Of a stretch of 64,000 nt of DNA, positions 50,559-59,451 are shown one piece after another (the first letter of the stretch is position 1; each line of letters begins with the position of its first letter). The position numbers and the translations under genes were made by a program. The notes under the pieces were generated by a model that was not told where the DNA came from, made no database searches, and was given only the letters and a program-made list of their open reading frames with translations. Location: positions 186,001 to 250,000 of the forward strand of contig NZ_FBXK01000002.1 in the NCBI RefSeq assembly GCF_900013425.1, written 5' to 3'. The stretch comes from Sphingobium sp. Z007. GTDB lineage: Bacteria > Pseudomonadota > Alphaproteobacteria > Sphingomonadales > Sphingomonadaceae.

Positions 50559-51842
50559 TTGGCGGATTTTGAATTGCTGGCACGGCAACTCATTCAGCGA
50601 TGGAAGGAAGATCCGAACGCGACCTATCAGAGCTGGTTTTTGTGGGACGAGCGGATCAAGAATTTCCGCTCCATCCGCCGCGGTCTGGCCCAGGTGGTCG
50701 CCGAGATCGAGACGGGACGATTTGGCGTCGCTTATCGCGGCTCGTCGCTGGAAACCGTGGTTCATTCGGTCGCGGAACAACGGCAGATCTTCAAGGGGGC
50801 AGATCATGCCTTTTTGTGGAAGCCAAAGCTGCGGATACCGGACATTTATGAGAACGCGGCGCATCAGCGCGCCTTTGGCCGGTTGCTGGATCACTGCGCG
50901 TGCTGCGATACGGCGGAAGAAATTATTTCCGGCATCCATACGATCGACCGGCTGAACATTAAGGGGCTCGGGCCAGCGGTCGCCAATCTCCTGTATTTTC
51001 TGCATCCGACGCTGGTGCCGCCGTTCAACACGGCGATCGTTAACGGGTACAACAAGCTCACGGGCGGAAAGGTCAAGCTGGGGAGTTGGCCGCATTTCCT
51101 GGCAATGCGGTCGGAGGTTCTCGATCTCAATGAACAATTCCGGGATCTGCTGTCCAACGATCTTGGCGCCATTGGCGGTCTATTGTTCGACATCGGCTCA
51201 GGCCGATATCCGGCCCCGCCCCGCGGTGAGGAGGATCAAAGCGCTAGCGGCTGGACAGCTCGTCTCGAGCAAGCCCGGGCAGAAGCGCAGAACCTCAATA
51301 AGGCTGTTCAGAAGCAGGGCGAAAGCGATCGCACCCATTCGGAAATTCAAGCCTGGCTCCGCGATATCGGTCGGGCGCTTGGCTATGATGTCTGGATAGC
51401 GGCCAATGATCGCGGCCGTCTTCATAACGGGATACGCCTTGGGGAGGGGTGCCTTGAAAGCTTGCCAGCTTCCATTTCCACCTCGACCGGCGGCGACGCC
51501 ATCCGCCTGATCGATGTGTTGTGGCTCGAACAGGGCGGTGATCGTGTTGCGGCGGCTTTCGAGGTGGAGCACTCGACTTCGATCTATTCCGGCATAGTGC
51601 GCATGCTCGACCTGGCCCTGAGCGGGAGCGCACTACACGCAACCGCTGGGCTGTTCCTCGTCGCCCCGGACGCCCGAGAAGCCGACGTGCGGGCGCAACT
51701 GGCGCGCCCCGCCTTCAGCCGTGTCGCCGATCTCGAGATCGCCTATCTTCCCTATGGCGAGCTGGAGCGGCACAAGGAGGCAATTTCGCGGTTCGGATCA
51801 GGGCTGAAGGCGATCAAGGCCATAGCCCGCACACTGCCCTAA
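50559..51842 (+). CDS. Putative PD-(D/E)XK nuclease-like protein
   Basis: 427 residues with a TTG start preceded by AAAGGGGGA. The N-terminal 200 residues are helical and contain LNIKGLGPAVANLLYFLHP, a helix-hairpin-helix-like DNA-binding stretch. The middle has a coiled segment (TARLEQARAEAQNLNKAVQK). The C-terminal domain reads IRLIDVLWLEQG ... VAAAFEVEHSTSIYSGIVRML, where D and ExE fit a PD-(D/E)XK nuclease core. The architecture resembles stand-alone restriction-type or defence nucleases; no methylase is adjacent. Function inferred, moderate. Confidence 0.6.
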   Translation: MADFELLARQLIQRWKEDPNATYQSWFLWDERIKNFRSIRRGLAQVVAEIETGRFGVAYRGSSLETVVHSVAEQRQIFKGADHAFLWKPKLRIPDIYENAAHQRAFGRLLDHCACCDTAEEIISGIHTIDRLNIKGLGPAVANLLYFLHPTLVPPFNTAIVNGYNKLTGGKVKLGSWPHFLAMRSEVLDLNEQFRDLLSNDLGAIGGLLFDIGSGRYPAPPRGEEDQSASGWTARLEQARAEAQNLNKAVQKQGESDRTHSEIQAWLRDIGRALGYDVWIAANDRGRLHNGIRLGEGCLESLPASISTSTGGDAIRLIDVLWLEQGGDRVAAAFEVEHSTSIYSGIVRMLDLALSGSALHATAGLFLVAPDAREADVRAQLARPAFSRVADLEIAYLPYGELERHKEAISRFGSGLKAIKAIARTLP

Positions 51843-51853
51843 AAATCTCTCAC

Positions 51854-52789
51854 TCACATTCCCGATGCTGGTGGCGCAAGCAGCCCAAGCCACGCGACCA
51901 GCGCGAGGATCGCGATTGCGCAACTGCTTTCGATCAGGAGGCTCCGGCGTAATGCTCCGACTGCGGCTGCGCCCTCTCCGCGCTCCAACGCAGCCGCGAG
52001 CGCCGGCGTCAGAAAAAAGCGGTTCGCCGCGGCCAGGAGGAGCATCGCACCGAAAAGCAGCAACTTGCCTAGAAGCAGGATGCCATAGAGGGTGGTGAAA
52101 AGTGCGCCGAGTTTCGATGGCCCAATCAATATCCAACTATTTACGAGGCCCGAGACAATCAGCAGGCCGACGACAATCGAGCCAACTCTTGCAAATCCGT
52201 CCAATGCCCGGTGGGAAAGATGGATATGCTCGGCCGCCATGCGCGTAGCGGACCGGAAGATCAGGAGACAGAGGCCACATAGCGCCCCTATCCAGGTCCC
52301 GGCCGCCAGCAGATGGGTGATGTCTGCGGCCAGGTGGAGCCAGCCAAGTGCGCCTTCATCGGCGGCTCCATGGCCGGTCCACGCCAGCGTAGAAAGTGCC
52401 ACGGCGGCCGTGATCGAGAGCGAAGCCAATGCGAAGGTCGGCCGCTGCCATCCCACGATCGAGAAATACAACACTAACAGGAGAGCGGCGATACGCAGCT
52501 GCCAAACGGTGCCGATCGTCGTGCCCGAGATTACCAGGCTGACCGTCGCGCGGTCGACCTCGCCGATGGCGACTCCGCCCATCGATGCGGCCAATACCAT
52601 GACGCCCAGGATCGACAATCCGATGCCGACCAGAGCGATGGTGGCGAGAACGGGACGGAAGCGCAGGACCGAGCCGGATTGCCGCTCGGCCCCGCGCAGC
52701 GTGTAGAGCCCGAACATCGGCAGCCCAAACAGGAGCATGAGATCAAGATATAGCCCCAGCCTGACGGCGGTCGCTACCGTGTCTGGCAC
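51854..52789 (-). CDS. copD: Copper transport membrane protein CopD (cluster B)
   Basis: 311 residues, eight transmembrane helices, same landmarks as the cluster A protein: LSTLAWTGHGAADEGALGW, LHLAADITHLLAAGTWIGAL, GLVNSWILIG and the identical C-terminal WLG-LAPPASGM. It follows copC by 3 bp on the minus strand. Confidence 0.92.
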   Translation of the reverse strand: MPDTVATAVRLGLYLDLMLLFGLPMFGLYTLRGAERQSGSVLRFRPVLATIALVGIGLSILGVMVLAASMGGVAIGEVDRATVSLVISGTTIGTVWQLRIAALLLVLYFSIVGWQRPTFALASLSITAAVALSTLAWTGHGAADEGALGWLHLAADITHLLAAGTWIGALCGLCLLIFRSATRMAAEHIHLSHRALDGFARVGSIVVGLLIVSGLVNSWILIGPSKLGALFTTLYGILLLGKLLLFGAMLLLAAANRFFLTPALAAALERGEGAAAVGALRRSLLIESSCAIAILALVAWLGLLAPPASGM

Positions 52790-52792
52790 CCC

Positions 52793-53173
52793 TTACTTGA
52801 CCTTGAACGTGTAGCTGCCCTGGACGCGATGCGTGTCGGTGGACACGATGTGATAGTCGACCTTGTACGTCCCGGCAGACAGCGGCTTGGCGAAGGTCGC
52901 AACAAGCGTCTTGCCATCGGGGGCGAGGGCAACCTTGACGCCATTCATCTTCATCGGCCCCATCTTCATGCCGGGCATTTCGGTCATGGTCAGGTCGATG
53001 CCGGAAAATTGAGCAACGAGCGCCTCGGAAAAAACGAGCTGAACTTTTGTAGGGGCGGTGACCACCGCGTCGGCGGCGGGCATCGCAGTCGCCAGCCTGG
53101 GGTGTGCCTGAGCGGCCGTGGCTACGATTGCAGAGGCGGCCAGCGCAACCGCAAAAACTGTCTTACGAAACAT
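52793..53173 (-). CDS. copC: Periplasmic copper chaperone CopC (cluster B)
   Basis: 126 residues from MFRKTVFAVALAASAIVATA, signal peptide cut before HPRLATAMPAADAVV, giving the N-terminal His ligand. Methionine-rich MTEMPGMKMGPMKM and the C-terminal VSTDTHRVQGSYTF complete the copper sites. The chosen ATG lies about 33 nt from the start site predicted by the promoter motif at 53213-53238; upstream in-frame ATGs would leave almost no leader. Confidence 0.92.
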   Translation of the reverse strand: MFRKTVFAVALAASAIVATAAQAHPRLATAMPAADAVVTAPTKVQLVFSEALVAQFSGIDLTMTEMPGMKMGPMKMNGVKVALAPDGKTLVATFAKPLSAGTYKVDYHIVSTDTHRVQGSYTFKVK

Positions 53174-53212
53174 CGATTTCTCCATGCGCGGCGGTACTGC
53201 CGACAATTCGAA

Positions 53213-53238
53213 TTACGCACGGCCGCCCGTGACCCCTC
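53213..53238 (-). promoter_or_regulatory. Putative ECF-sigma promoter, copCD-B
   Basis: GAGGGG (53238-53233), 13 nt, TGCGTAA (53219-53213) on the minus strand, 40 bp from copC. Exact consensus. Confidence 0.65.
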
Positions 53239-53317
53239 AACGATGCCGCCACAATTCTTAGGCGAGCGCCGCACCCGACCTTCTGAGTTCGGTGAACGAG
53301 GATGATTTTCATAGGCC

Positions 53318-53905
53318 ATGAGGGGTCGAGGCGCCCCGCGGCATTTGCCGAGCGGCCCCTTTCTTGCGATCGCGGCACTCGCCGTCGCTGCGGTCGGCGG
53401 TGTGGTGGTGTATGTCGGTGCATATGACATCGGCGCCGACTCGCCGCATAGCCGGCCTATCTACTGGATGATCGAGCAATTCCGGGATCGTTCTGTCGCT
53501 GTGCGCGCACGTAATGTCGTCGTCCCTGGCAATCTGATGGATGTAAAGCGCCTAGAGAGCGGCGCGGGGCTCTACACGGAGATGTGCAGTGGCTGTCATC
53601 TAGGGCCGGGCCTCGAGAAGACAGAGATCAGCCAGGGCCTGTATCCACGAGCCCCAGAGCTATTCCGGGAGCCACAAAGGTCGGCCAAGGAGCAGTTCTG
53701 GATGATCAAACATGGCGTCAAGCTCACGGCCATGCCGGCGTGGGGGAAAACGCACAGCGACGATTTGATTTGGGATATGGTGGCTTTTGTTCGTCAGCTA
53801 CCGAAGATGTCGGCTGCGCAATATCAGGCCGCTGTCGCCAGCGCGCCGGAAGATCATGATGCGATGATGAAAGACATGCCAGGTATGGCGAAGACGGCGC
53901 CTTGA
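53318..53905 (+). CDS. Membrane-anchored c-type cytochrome
   Basis: 195 residues. One N-terminal transmembrane helix (FLAIAALAVAAVGGVVVYVG) anchors a periplasmic domain with a single haem-binding CSGCH in GLYTEMCSGCHLGPG; the methionine in KLTAMPAWGKTHSDD is the likely sixth ligand. The tail MMKDMPGM adds methionines. It is divergent from copCD and precedes the cnrYXH-B set; it may take electrons from copper oxidation by CopA. A truncated paralogue is at 45219. Confidence 0.87.
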   Translation: MRGRGAPRHLPSGPFLAIAALAVAAVGGVVVYVGAYDIGADSPHSRPIYWMIEQFRDRSVAVRARNVVVPGNLMDVKRLESGAGLYTEMCSGCHLGPGLEKTEISQGLYPRAPELFREPQRSAKEQFWMIKHGVKLTAMPAWGKTHSDDLIWDMVAFVRQLPKMSAAQYQAAVASAPEDHDAMMKDMPGMAKTAP

Positions 53906-54018
53906 ATGGGTACTTGCGTCGGTCAGCGCGAGATATCGCGTCGCGTGCTGCCGGGTGACCAGGCATTGGGTAGCGTCGTCAGGCGCCAACGGGTGAGATC
54001 GAATGATGGGAATAGACG

Positions 54019-54300
54019 ATGAACATTGACCTTGACGGGCTTTTGAGCCGCTTGCGCACCGACGCCGTTCACCCAGGGCTTTCCGGTCTGGAGGAGGCTG
54101 TGTTCAGGCGCATTGCGGCGCGTCCGCAAGTTTCCACCGCGCAGCAGCTGACCCTTGGCATGGTGGCGGCGTTCGGCGCTGTATTGCTCGGCGTCGCCAG
54201 CAATGGTCTTGCAACGCCGGCCGAAGCGTCCGTGACATTATCTCCATTTGGGCCGTCCAATCCGCTTGCGCCATCGACGCTGTTGGTGGGATCGCGATGA
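54019..54300 (+). CDS. CnrY-like membrane anti-sigma factor (cluster B)
   Basis: 93 residues, MNIDLDGLLSRLRTDAVHPG, one transmembrane helix (LTLGMVAAFGAVLLGVASNG) and a short tail ending SNPLAPSTLLVGSR. It is clearly paralogous to the cluster A protein (shared LSPFGP-x-xPLAPSTLL). No GAGGGG-N13-TGCGTAA motif is evident directly upstream, so it may be read from the cytochrome promoter. Confidence 0.7.
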   Translation: MNIDLDGLLSRLRTDAVHPGLSGLEEAVFRRIAARPQVSTAQQLTLGMVAAFGAVLLGVASNGLATPAEASVTLSPFGPSNPLAPSTLLVGSR

Positions 54301-54734
54301 AGGCCAAGCTGCTTTTGCTGGTCGCAGTGGTGGCCTTTATCGCGGCGGTCGCTGGCGTCTTTCTGGGCCGGTATTTCTTTCCGCAACCGGTGGCTGCGGG
54401 TGTCGAACTGCATGAGGTGTTGCACGGAAAACTTGATCTGGACGCTCGTCAAAAGAGCCAGATCGATCTTCTTGAACAGCGTTTTGCTGTCCGCCGGCGG
54501 GCACTCGAACTTGAATTGCGGGCCGACAACGCACGGCTTGCAGATGCCATTGAAGCCGAGCACGGCAACGGTCCGCGGGTAACAGCCGCTGTCGATCAAT
54601 CACACCAGGCAATGGGCGAACTTCAGAAAGAGACGCTTGGCCACATCTTCGCCATGCGCCAGATCCTGCGCCCGGATCAGGCCAGGACGTTCGATCAGGC
54701 GGTGGTTCATGCGCTCACCGACGACGTACGGTGA
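54297..54734 (+). CDS. CnrX-like periplasmic metal sensor (cluster B)
   Basis: 145 residues with an N-terminal anchor. The five CnrX-type ligands are H39 and H43 (LHEVLHGK), E60 (DLLEQRF), H116 and M120 (GHIFAM). The core RRRALELELRADNARLADAI is identical to the cluster A sensor, while the anchor and helix 1 differ. Overlaps both neighbours by four bases. Confidence 0.82.
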   Translation: MKAKLLLLVAVVAFIAAVAGVFLGRYFFPQPVAAGVELHEVLHGKLDLDARQKSQIDLLEQRFAVRRRALELELRADNARLADAIEAEHGNGPRVTAAVDQSHQAMGELQKETLGHIFAMRQILRPDQARTFDQAVVHALTDDVR

Positions 54735-55300
54735 GTCTGGATCTCAAGGCGTGTTCGGACGGTGAACTCGCGGCGTTGACCTTGGGTGGTCGCCAGGCGG
54801 CGTTCGCCGAGATTATGCATCGCCATCAGACACCGATTTTCCGTCTGGTTCGCGGTCTCGTGGTCAACGCGGACGAGGCGCTTGATCTGACGCAGGATTG
54901 CTTTGTCTCCGCCTTCGGCCATTTGCAGAAATATGATGGCGATCGCCCGCTGCGCGCCTGGCTGTCGCGCATCGCGATCAACAAATGCCGAGATTGGCGT
55001 CGCCGGCAGAAAGTGCGGCGATTGTTCACTTTCGGAGCGGGTCCAACAGAGCAGGAGCGCGAAGCGGTCCCGGACGATAGCCCCTCTGCCCATGAAACGG
55101 TCTCGGGAAGGATGGAGCTCGCACGCCTCAATGCGGCGATCGCACAGCTTTCGGCTCCGTTGCGCGAGGTACTCTTGCTGAGGACGGTAGAGGGAATGAC
55201 CCAGGCGGAAACTGCGGCCGCGCTTGCGATCAGTGGCAAGGCTGTCGAGACGCGCCTGTACAGGGCTCGAAGCCGGCTCGCGGAAATATTGGCGGATTGA
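54731..55300 (+). CDS. CnrH-like ECF sigma factor (cluster B)
   Basis: 189 residues: region 2 (EALDLTQDCFVSAFGHLQKYDGDRPLRAWL) and region 4 (LREVLLLRTVEGMTQAETAAALAISGKAVETRLYRAR). GTG start overlapping the sensor stop. Region 4 is close to that of the cluster A sigma, compatible with both reading the same promoter motif. Confidence 0.88.
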   Translation: MSLDLKACSDGELAALTLGGRQAAFAEIMHRHQTPIFRLVRGLVVNADEALDLTQDCFVSAFGHLQKYDGDRPLRAWLSRIAINKCRDWRRRQKVRRLFTFGAGPTEQEREAVPDDSPSAHETVSGRMELARLNAAIAQLSAPLREVLLLRTVEGMTQAETAAALAISGKAVETRLYRARSRLAEILAD

Positions 55301-55301
55301 T

Positions 55302-55327
55302 GAGGGGTCCGCCCAGGTCGTGCGTAA
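55302..55327 (+). promoter_or_regulatory. Putative ECF-sigma promoter, copA-B
   Basis: GAGGGG (55302-55307) just after the sigma stop, 13 nt, TGCGTAA (55321-55327). Same position relative to sigma gene and copA as in cluster A. Confidence 0.65.
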
Positions 55328-55395
55328 GCCTCAGAGAGTATGGTGCATAAGGCGTTCGCTGAGCCTTGCGCCTGATTTTGAACAAGGGAGACGAC

Positions 55396-57348
55396 ATGAG
55401 CCCGGTATTGACCCGCCGCGATTTAATCCGGGGAGCCTCGCTTGCTGGCGGTGGCTTGGCATTGTCCGCGTGGATGCCGGCATGGGCGCAGCCCGTATCA
55501 ACCGGCATCGCGACGCCGCTCCCGACGGTTTCCGGCAATGACATCGAGCTTAAAATTGCTCAGCAGATGATGACGATCGACGGTCGGAAAATGCGGGCCA
55601 TTGGCGTCAACGGCACAGTTCCGGCGCCGTTGATCCGGCTGCGCGAGGGACAGACTGTTCGCCTGCATGTGACCAACGATCTCGATGAGGATAGCTCGAT
55701 ACACTGGCATGGCGTGCTGGTGCCGCCGCAATTCGATGGCGTGCCGGGTATATCCTTCCCGGGCATTCGGCCCAAAACCACTTTTGTCTATGAATTTCCG
55801 ATCATCCAGAACGGCACCTATTGGTATCATAGCCATTCGGGCCTTCAGGAGCAGCTGGGGCATTATGGTCCGATCGTGATCGACCCTGCCGGTGTTGACC
55901 CGGTGAAATATGACCGCGAGCATGTCATCGTGCTGGCCGATCACAGCGCCATTTCGCCAGAAGCGATCTTTCGGGCGATGAAAGTGGACCCCGGGCATTT
56001 CAACTTCCAGCGCCAGACGCTTGCCGGTCTGCTGTCCAAGCGCGACCAGGCTCTGAAGGATCGCCTCGATTGGGGCAAGATGCGGATGGATCCAACCGAT
56101 ATTTCCGACGCGACGGGTTCGGCTTATACCTACATCGTCAATGGCTACGGGCCTCGAGACAATTGGACCGCTCTGTTCACGCCGGGCGAACGCGTCCGGC
56201 TGCGCTTCATCAACGCCTCGGCGATGACGACCTTCAATGTGCGGATACCGGGCCTCCCGCTGACGGTGGTGCAGGCTGACGGCCAGAATGTGCGGCCCGT
56301 GATGGTCGAAGAATTCCAGATCGGAGTGGCTGAAACCTACGACGTGATCGTTACTCCGCCCGATGATCGCGCCTACACGCTGGTCGGTGAGGCCATCGAC
56401 CGTTCAGGCATGGCGCGGGCCACGCTCGCGCCGCGTGCTGGGATGACGGCCGAAGTGCCGCCGCTGCGTGAACGGCCGCTCGCCACGATGAAAGACATGG
56501 GCATGGACATGTCATCGATGCCGGGCATGGAAGGCATGGACATGTCCGGAGGCGGCATGTCGCCGATGCGGGGCGTCGACCCGACTGCGGAGAAAAATGC
56601 CTCGGCGAAGCTGACGGTGGCTGGTGCCGGGGCCATGGCCATGGGCGCGGCTCCTGGCGGGACCGCCATGGCGGGCATGGATCATTCCAATATGGCGGGC
56701 ATGGCGGCAGGCGGGGGTGCGATGGCCGGCATGGATCACAGCGCCATGGCGGGGCAGCCGGGCATGGATATGGGCTCCATGGAAATGGGGCCGATGAACA
56801 TGCGTGACTTTTCAAAAGCGCCGCAGGTCAAAAAGTCACCGGGCGTGCAGACGATCTCGCCTATGCCGATGGACCGCACCGGAGAGCCCGGTCAGGGTCT
56901 CGAGAATGTCGGCCACAAGGTTCTCGTTTACAAGGATCTCATGGCGCTGGAGCGCAATCCTGACGTGCGTGCTCCGGACCGCAGTCTCGATATCCATCTC
57001 ACCGGCAACATGGAGCGGTTCATGTGGTCGTTCGACGGCGAGAAGATGTCGGATGTGCATGACCCGATCCCCTTCATCGAGGGTGAGAGGGTTCGGATCA
57101 ATCTGATCAACGACAGCATGATGGGTCATCCGATCCATATCCACGGCCACTTTTTTGAACTGGTCACGGGTCATGGCGATCATGCGCCGCGCAAGCACAC
57201 GGTCATCGTGCAGCCGGGCGGGAAGGTCACATGGGATTTTACCGCTGATGCGGTCGGCGACTGGGCGTTCCACTGCCATCTTCTCTACCACATGCACGCC
57301 GGGATGATGCGCGTCGTCAGTGTGCGGCCGAAGGGAGACGCAGCATGA
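55396..57348 (+). CDS. copA: Copper resistance multicopper oxidase CopA (cluster B)
   Basis: 650 residues. Tat signal with TRRDLIRG and AWAQ cleavage; ligands in HWHG (around 102), WYHSHSG, HPIHIHGHFFE (around 578) and HCHLLYHM (around 626). The methionine-rich insert has MDHSNMAGM, MDHSAMAG and MDMGSMEMGPM. AAGGGAGAC precedes the ATG. It overlaps copB by four bases. Orthologous in layout to cluster A CopA but diverged throughout. Confidence 0.96.
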   Translation: MSPVLTRRDLIRGASLAGGGLALSAWMPAWAQPVSTGIATPLPTVSGNDIELKIAQQMMTIDGRKMRAIGVNGTVPAPLIRLREGQTVRLHVTNDLDEDSSIHWHGVLVPPQFDGVPGISFPGIRPKTTFVYEFPIIQNGTYWYHSHSGLQEQLGHYGPIVIDPAGVDPVKYDREHVIVLADHSAISPEAIFRAMKVDPGHFNFQRQTLAGLLSKRDQALKDRLDWGKMRMDPTDISDATGSAYTYIVNGYGPRDNWTALFTPGERVRLRFINASAMTTFNVRIPGLPLTVVQADGQNVRPVMVEEFQIGVAETYDVIVTPPDDRAYTLVGEAIDRSGMARATLAPRAGMTAEVPPLRERPLATMKDMGMDMSSMPGMEGMDMSGGGMSPMRGVDPTAEKNASAKLTVAGAGAMAMGAAPGGTAMAGMDHSNMAGMAAGGGAMAGMDHSAMAGQPGMDMGSMEMGPMNMRDFSKAPQVKKSPGVQTISPMPMDRTGEPGQGLENVGHKVLVYKDLMALERNPDVRAPDRSLDIHLTGNMERFMWSFDGEKMSDVHDPIPFIEGERVRINLINDSMMGHPIHIHGHFFELVTGHGDHAPRKHTVIVQPGGKVTWDFTADAVGDWAFHCHLLYHMHAGMMRVVSVRPKGDAA

Positions 57349-58568
57349 AGCGCGTTTTGACGACACTGCTCGGCGGGTCGGCGATGTTGCTCGCCATTCC
57401 GGTAACCGCGCAAGCCCAGTCGATGCAGGGCATGGATCATTCCAGCATGCCCGGTATGGCGATGCCCGCGAAAAAACCGGCTTCCCCCAAGCCTGCCAAA
57501 AAGCCTGCGGCAAAGAAGCCGGCTCCTAAAAGGGCCGCGCCGGTCAGAGTGGCCCCGGCAAAGCCCGCGGCTCGCCAGGATATGGAAGGCATGGATCATT
57601 CGACCATGCCTGGAATGGCGATGCCTCAGCCGGGACCAGCAGCCGCGGCAACGGCGCCGACTATGGACCATGGCGCGATGCCGGGCATGGATATGGGCAA
57701 CAGCGGTTCTACACCGATGGCTGGCAGCATGCCCGGCATGAATATGTCCGGGGATCATGGTGGCCACGATATGGCTGCCATGCCGGGCATGGAAATGACC
57801 GGAACCGCACTCCCGGCCGGAAATGCCCCTGCGCCAAAGCCTCCCATGGACCACTACGCCGATCGGCAGTTCCCGCCCGCTGCGATGACACAGTCGCGAA
57901 TGGCTATGATGCACGAGCAGGGGGGGCAAGCCTTCTATCAAATCATGTTCAATATCGCGGAGTATCAGGTTCGCAATGGGCGTGACGGCTACCGCTGGGA
58001 TGGAGAGGCTTGGTATGGCGGGGACGTCAATCGGTTGACGCTGAAGAGCGAGGGCGAGGGTGTCCTTGGCGGTCCTGGCGGATCGTTCATGGAGACCGCC
58101 GAGGTCCAGGCGCTCTACAGCCGGGCGATCGATCCGTATTGGAACCTCCAAGCTGGCGTTCGATACGATTTCAAGCCCAATCCGTCCCGAACATACGCTA
58201 CTGTCGGGGTGGAGGGCCTCGCACCCTATTGGTTTGAAACCGAAGCGGCTCTATTCCTTTCCAACAAGGGTGAAGTTCTCGGTCGTGTTGAGGGTTATTA
58301 TGACCAGCGCATCACGCAGCGAATCATTCTGCAGCCCCGAATTGAACTGAATCTCTCCGCGCAGGACGTGCCTGAGACACGGATTGGGTCTGGAATCTCC
58401 AACGCCGAGTTCGGATTGCGCCTGCGCTATGAGATCCGACGGCAGTTTGCGCCTTACATTGGCGTATCCTACGATCGAAAACTGGGCAAAACTGCCGACT
58501 ATGCAAGGGCTGATGGTGAACGCATTAAGGCGACCAGCTTCGTCATTGGTGTGAGGACCTGGTTTTGA
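57345..58568 (+). CDS. copB: Copper resistance outer-membrane protein CopB (cluster B)
   Basis: 407 residues: signal peptide to AQAQ, MDHSSMPGMAM, a Lys/Pro-rich linker (PAKKPASPKPAKKPAAKKPA), MDHSTMPGMAM and MDHGAMPGMDM repeats, then a barrel domain starting NGRDGYRWDGEAWYGGD and ending VRTWF. Function as for the cluster A protein. Confidence 0.95.
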   Translation: MKRVLTTLLGGSAMLLAIPVTAQAQSMQGMDHSSMPGMAMPAKKPASPKPAKKPAAKKPAPKRAAPVRVAPAKPAARQDMEGMDHSTMPGMAMPQPGPAAAATAPTMDHGAMPGMDMGNSGSTPMAGSMPGMNMSGDHGGHDMAAMPGMEMTGTALPAGNAPAPKPPMDHYADRQFPPAAMTQSRMAMMHEQGGQAFYQIMFNIAEYQVRNGRDGYRWDGEAWYGGDVNRLTLKSEGEGVLGGPGGSFMETAEVQALYSRAIDPYWNLQAGVRYDFKPNPSRTYATVGVEGLAPYWFETEAALFLSNKGEVLGRVEGYYDQRITQRIILQPRIELNLSAQDVPETRIGSGISNAEFGLRLRYEIRRQFAPYIGVSYDRKLGKTADYARADGERIKATSFVIGVRTWF

Positions 58569-58602
58569 GCGTTGTCAGTGGAGTCAACGAAGGGGACGTA
58601 AC

Positions 58603-58870
58603 ATGATGAAAACGTGGATGCGAGCCTCGCGGTGCAGACGATAGTCGGCAGCACGGCCATGTATCTTGTCATGTTCTTCGTGGACGACAGGCTCGGCAGC
58701 TCTACAACAATCTGAACATGTTCTGCATGTCCCAGAGATGGTTGCGCTGAGAAAGGTCGCCAGGCGCCGTATGTTGGCCCAGAGGGATAAAGCTGCGCTG
58801 TGCAATGAGTTTATTCGGTCCCAGAGACAGGAAATTGACCAGGTGAAGGCGCTTCTTGCCCGCAATATAG
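58603..58870 (+). pseudogene. Broken DUF305 gene
   Basis: Fragments in different frames read GSTAMYLVMFFVDDRLGSS (a membrane helix seen in membrane-bound DUF305 proteins) and LCNEFIRSQRQEIDQVKALLARN (the DUF305 C-terminus). The central MIxHHxGA signature is absent, so this is a deleted and frameshifted relic at the place where cluster A has its intact DUF305 gene. Confidence 0.6.
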
Positions 58871-58934
58871 TGTCGCAAGAGTGGTGCTATCGGCTCGACC
58901 GGCAACGCGCCTGCATGAAATCGAAGGAGCTACC

Positions 58935-59378
58935 ATGATCAGCATCCGTACCCTCGCCGCCGCTTTGGCACTTGCCGTTCCGGTCGCAGCGATGGCGGCG
59001 AACCCGATTGTGGTTCACCGCGATCCTGGCTGCGGTTGCTGTGAGAAATGGGCGGCGCAGGTACGCGCGCAGTTCGGCCGGCAGGTGCAGATCATCGACG
59101 ATGCCGGCCGCGCCGGCTTGAGCAGGCGTGCCGGCGTGCCCTCAGACCTGGCTTCTTGTCATACCGCCACCATCGACGGGATGACCTTTGAGGGCCATGT
59201 TCCGATCTCCGACATGAAGCGCGTGCTGGCCCAGCATCCCAAAGGCATCACCGGGCTCGCCGTTGCGGGGATGCCGATGGGATCGCCGGGCATGGAGATG
59301 GCAGGCATGAAGGGCCAGCCTTACGATGTCATCGCCTTTGGCCCCGAAGGGCGTCGCGTCTTTGCGCACCACAGTTGA
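58935..59378 (+). CDS. DUF411 metal-binding protein (cluster B)
   Basis: 147 residues, signal peptide to MAAN, then VHRDPGCGCCEKWAAQVRAQ with the CGCC pair and SCHTA later. Same layout and near-identical central region as the cluster A protein. GAAGGAG 6 bp before the ATG. Confidence 0.86.
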   Translation: MISIRTLAAALALAVPVAAMAANPIVVHRDPGCGCCEKWAAQVRAQFGRQVQIIDDAGRAGLSRRAGVPSDLASCHTATIDGMTFEGHVPISDMKRVLAQHPKGITGLAVAGMPMGSPGMEMAGMKGQPYDVIAFGPEGRRVFAHHS

Positions 59379-59451
59379 TCGCAGGCATCGACGCTTCGCT
59401 GATTCCGAAGCCATCGCCGGGTGGGTGTTGGTCTCGTCTTGCCGCCCGGTG

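Noticed and set aside
51297..51572. Minus-strand ORFs inside the nuclease-like gene as a possible antitoxin
   Set aside because: Antisense shadows with no ribosome-binding site or family resemblance.
53321..53350. GAGGGG at 53331 upstream end of the cytochrome c gene as a further ECF promoter
   Set aside because: No TGCGTAA-like box at 13 nt, and it lies inside the coding sequence.
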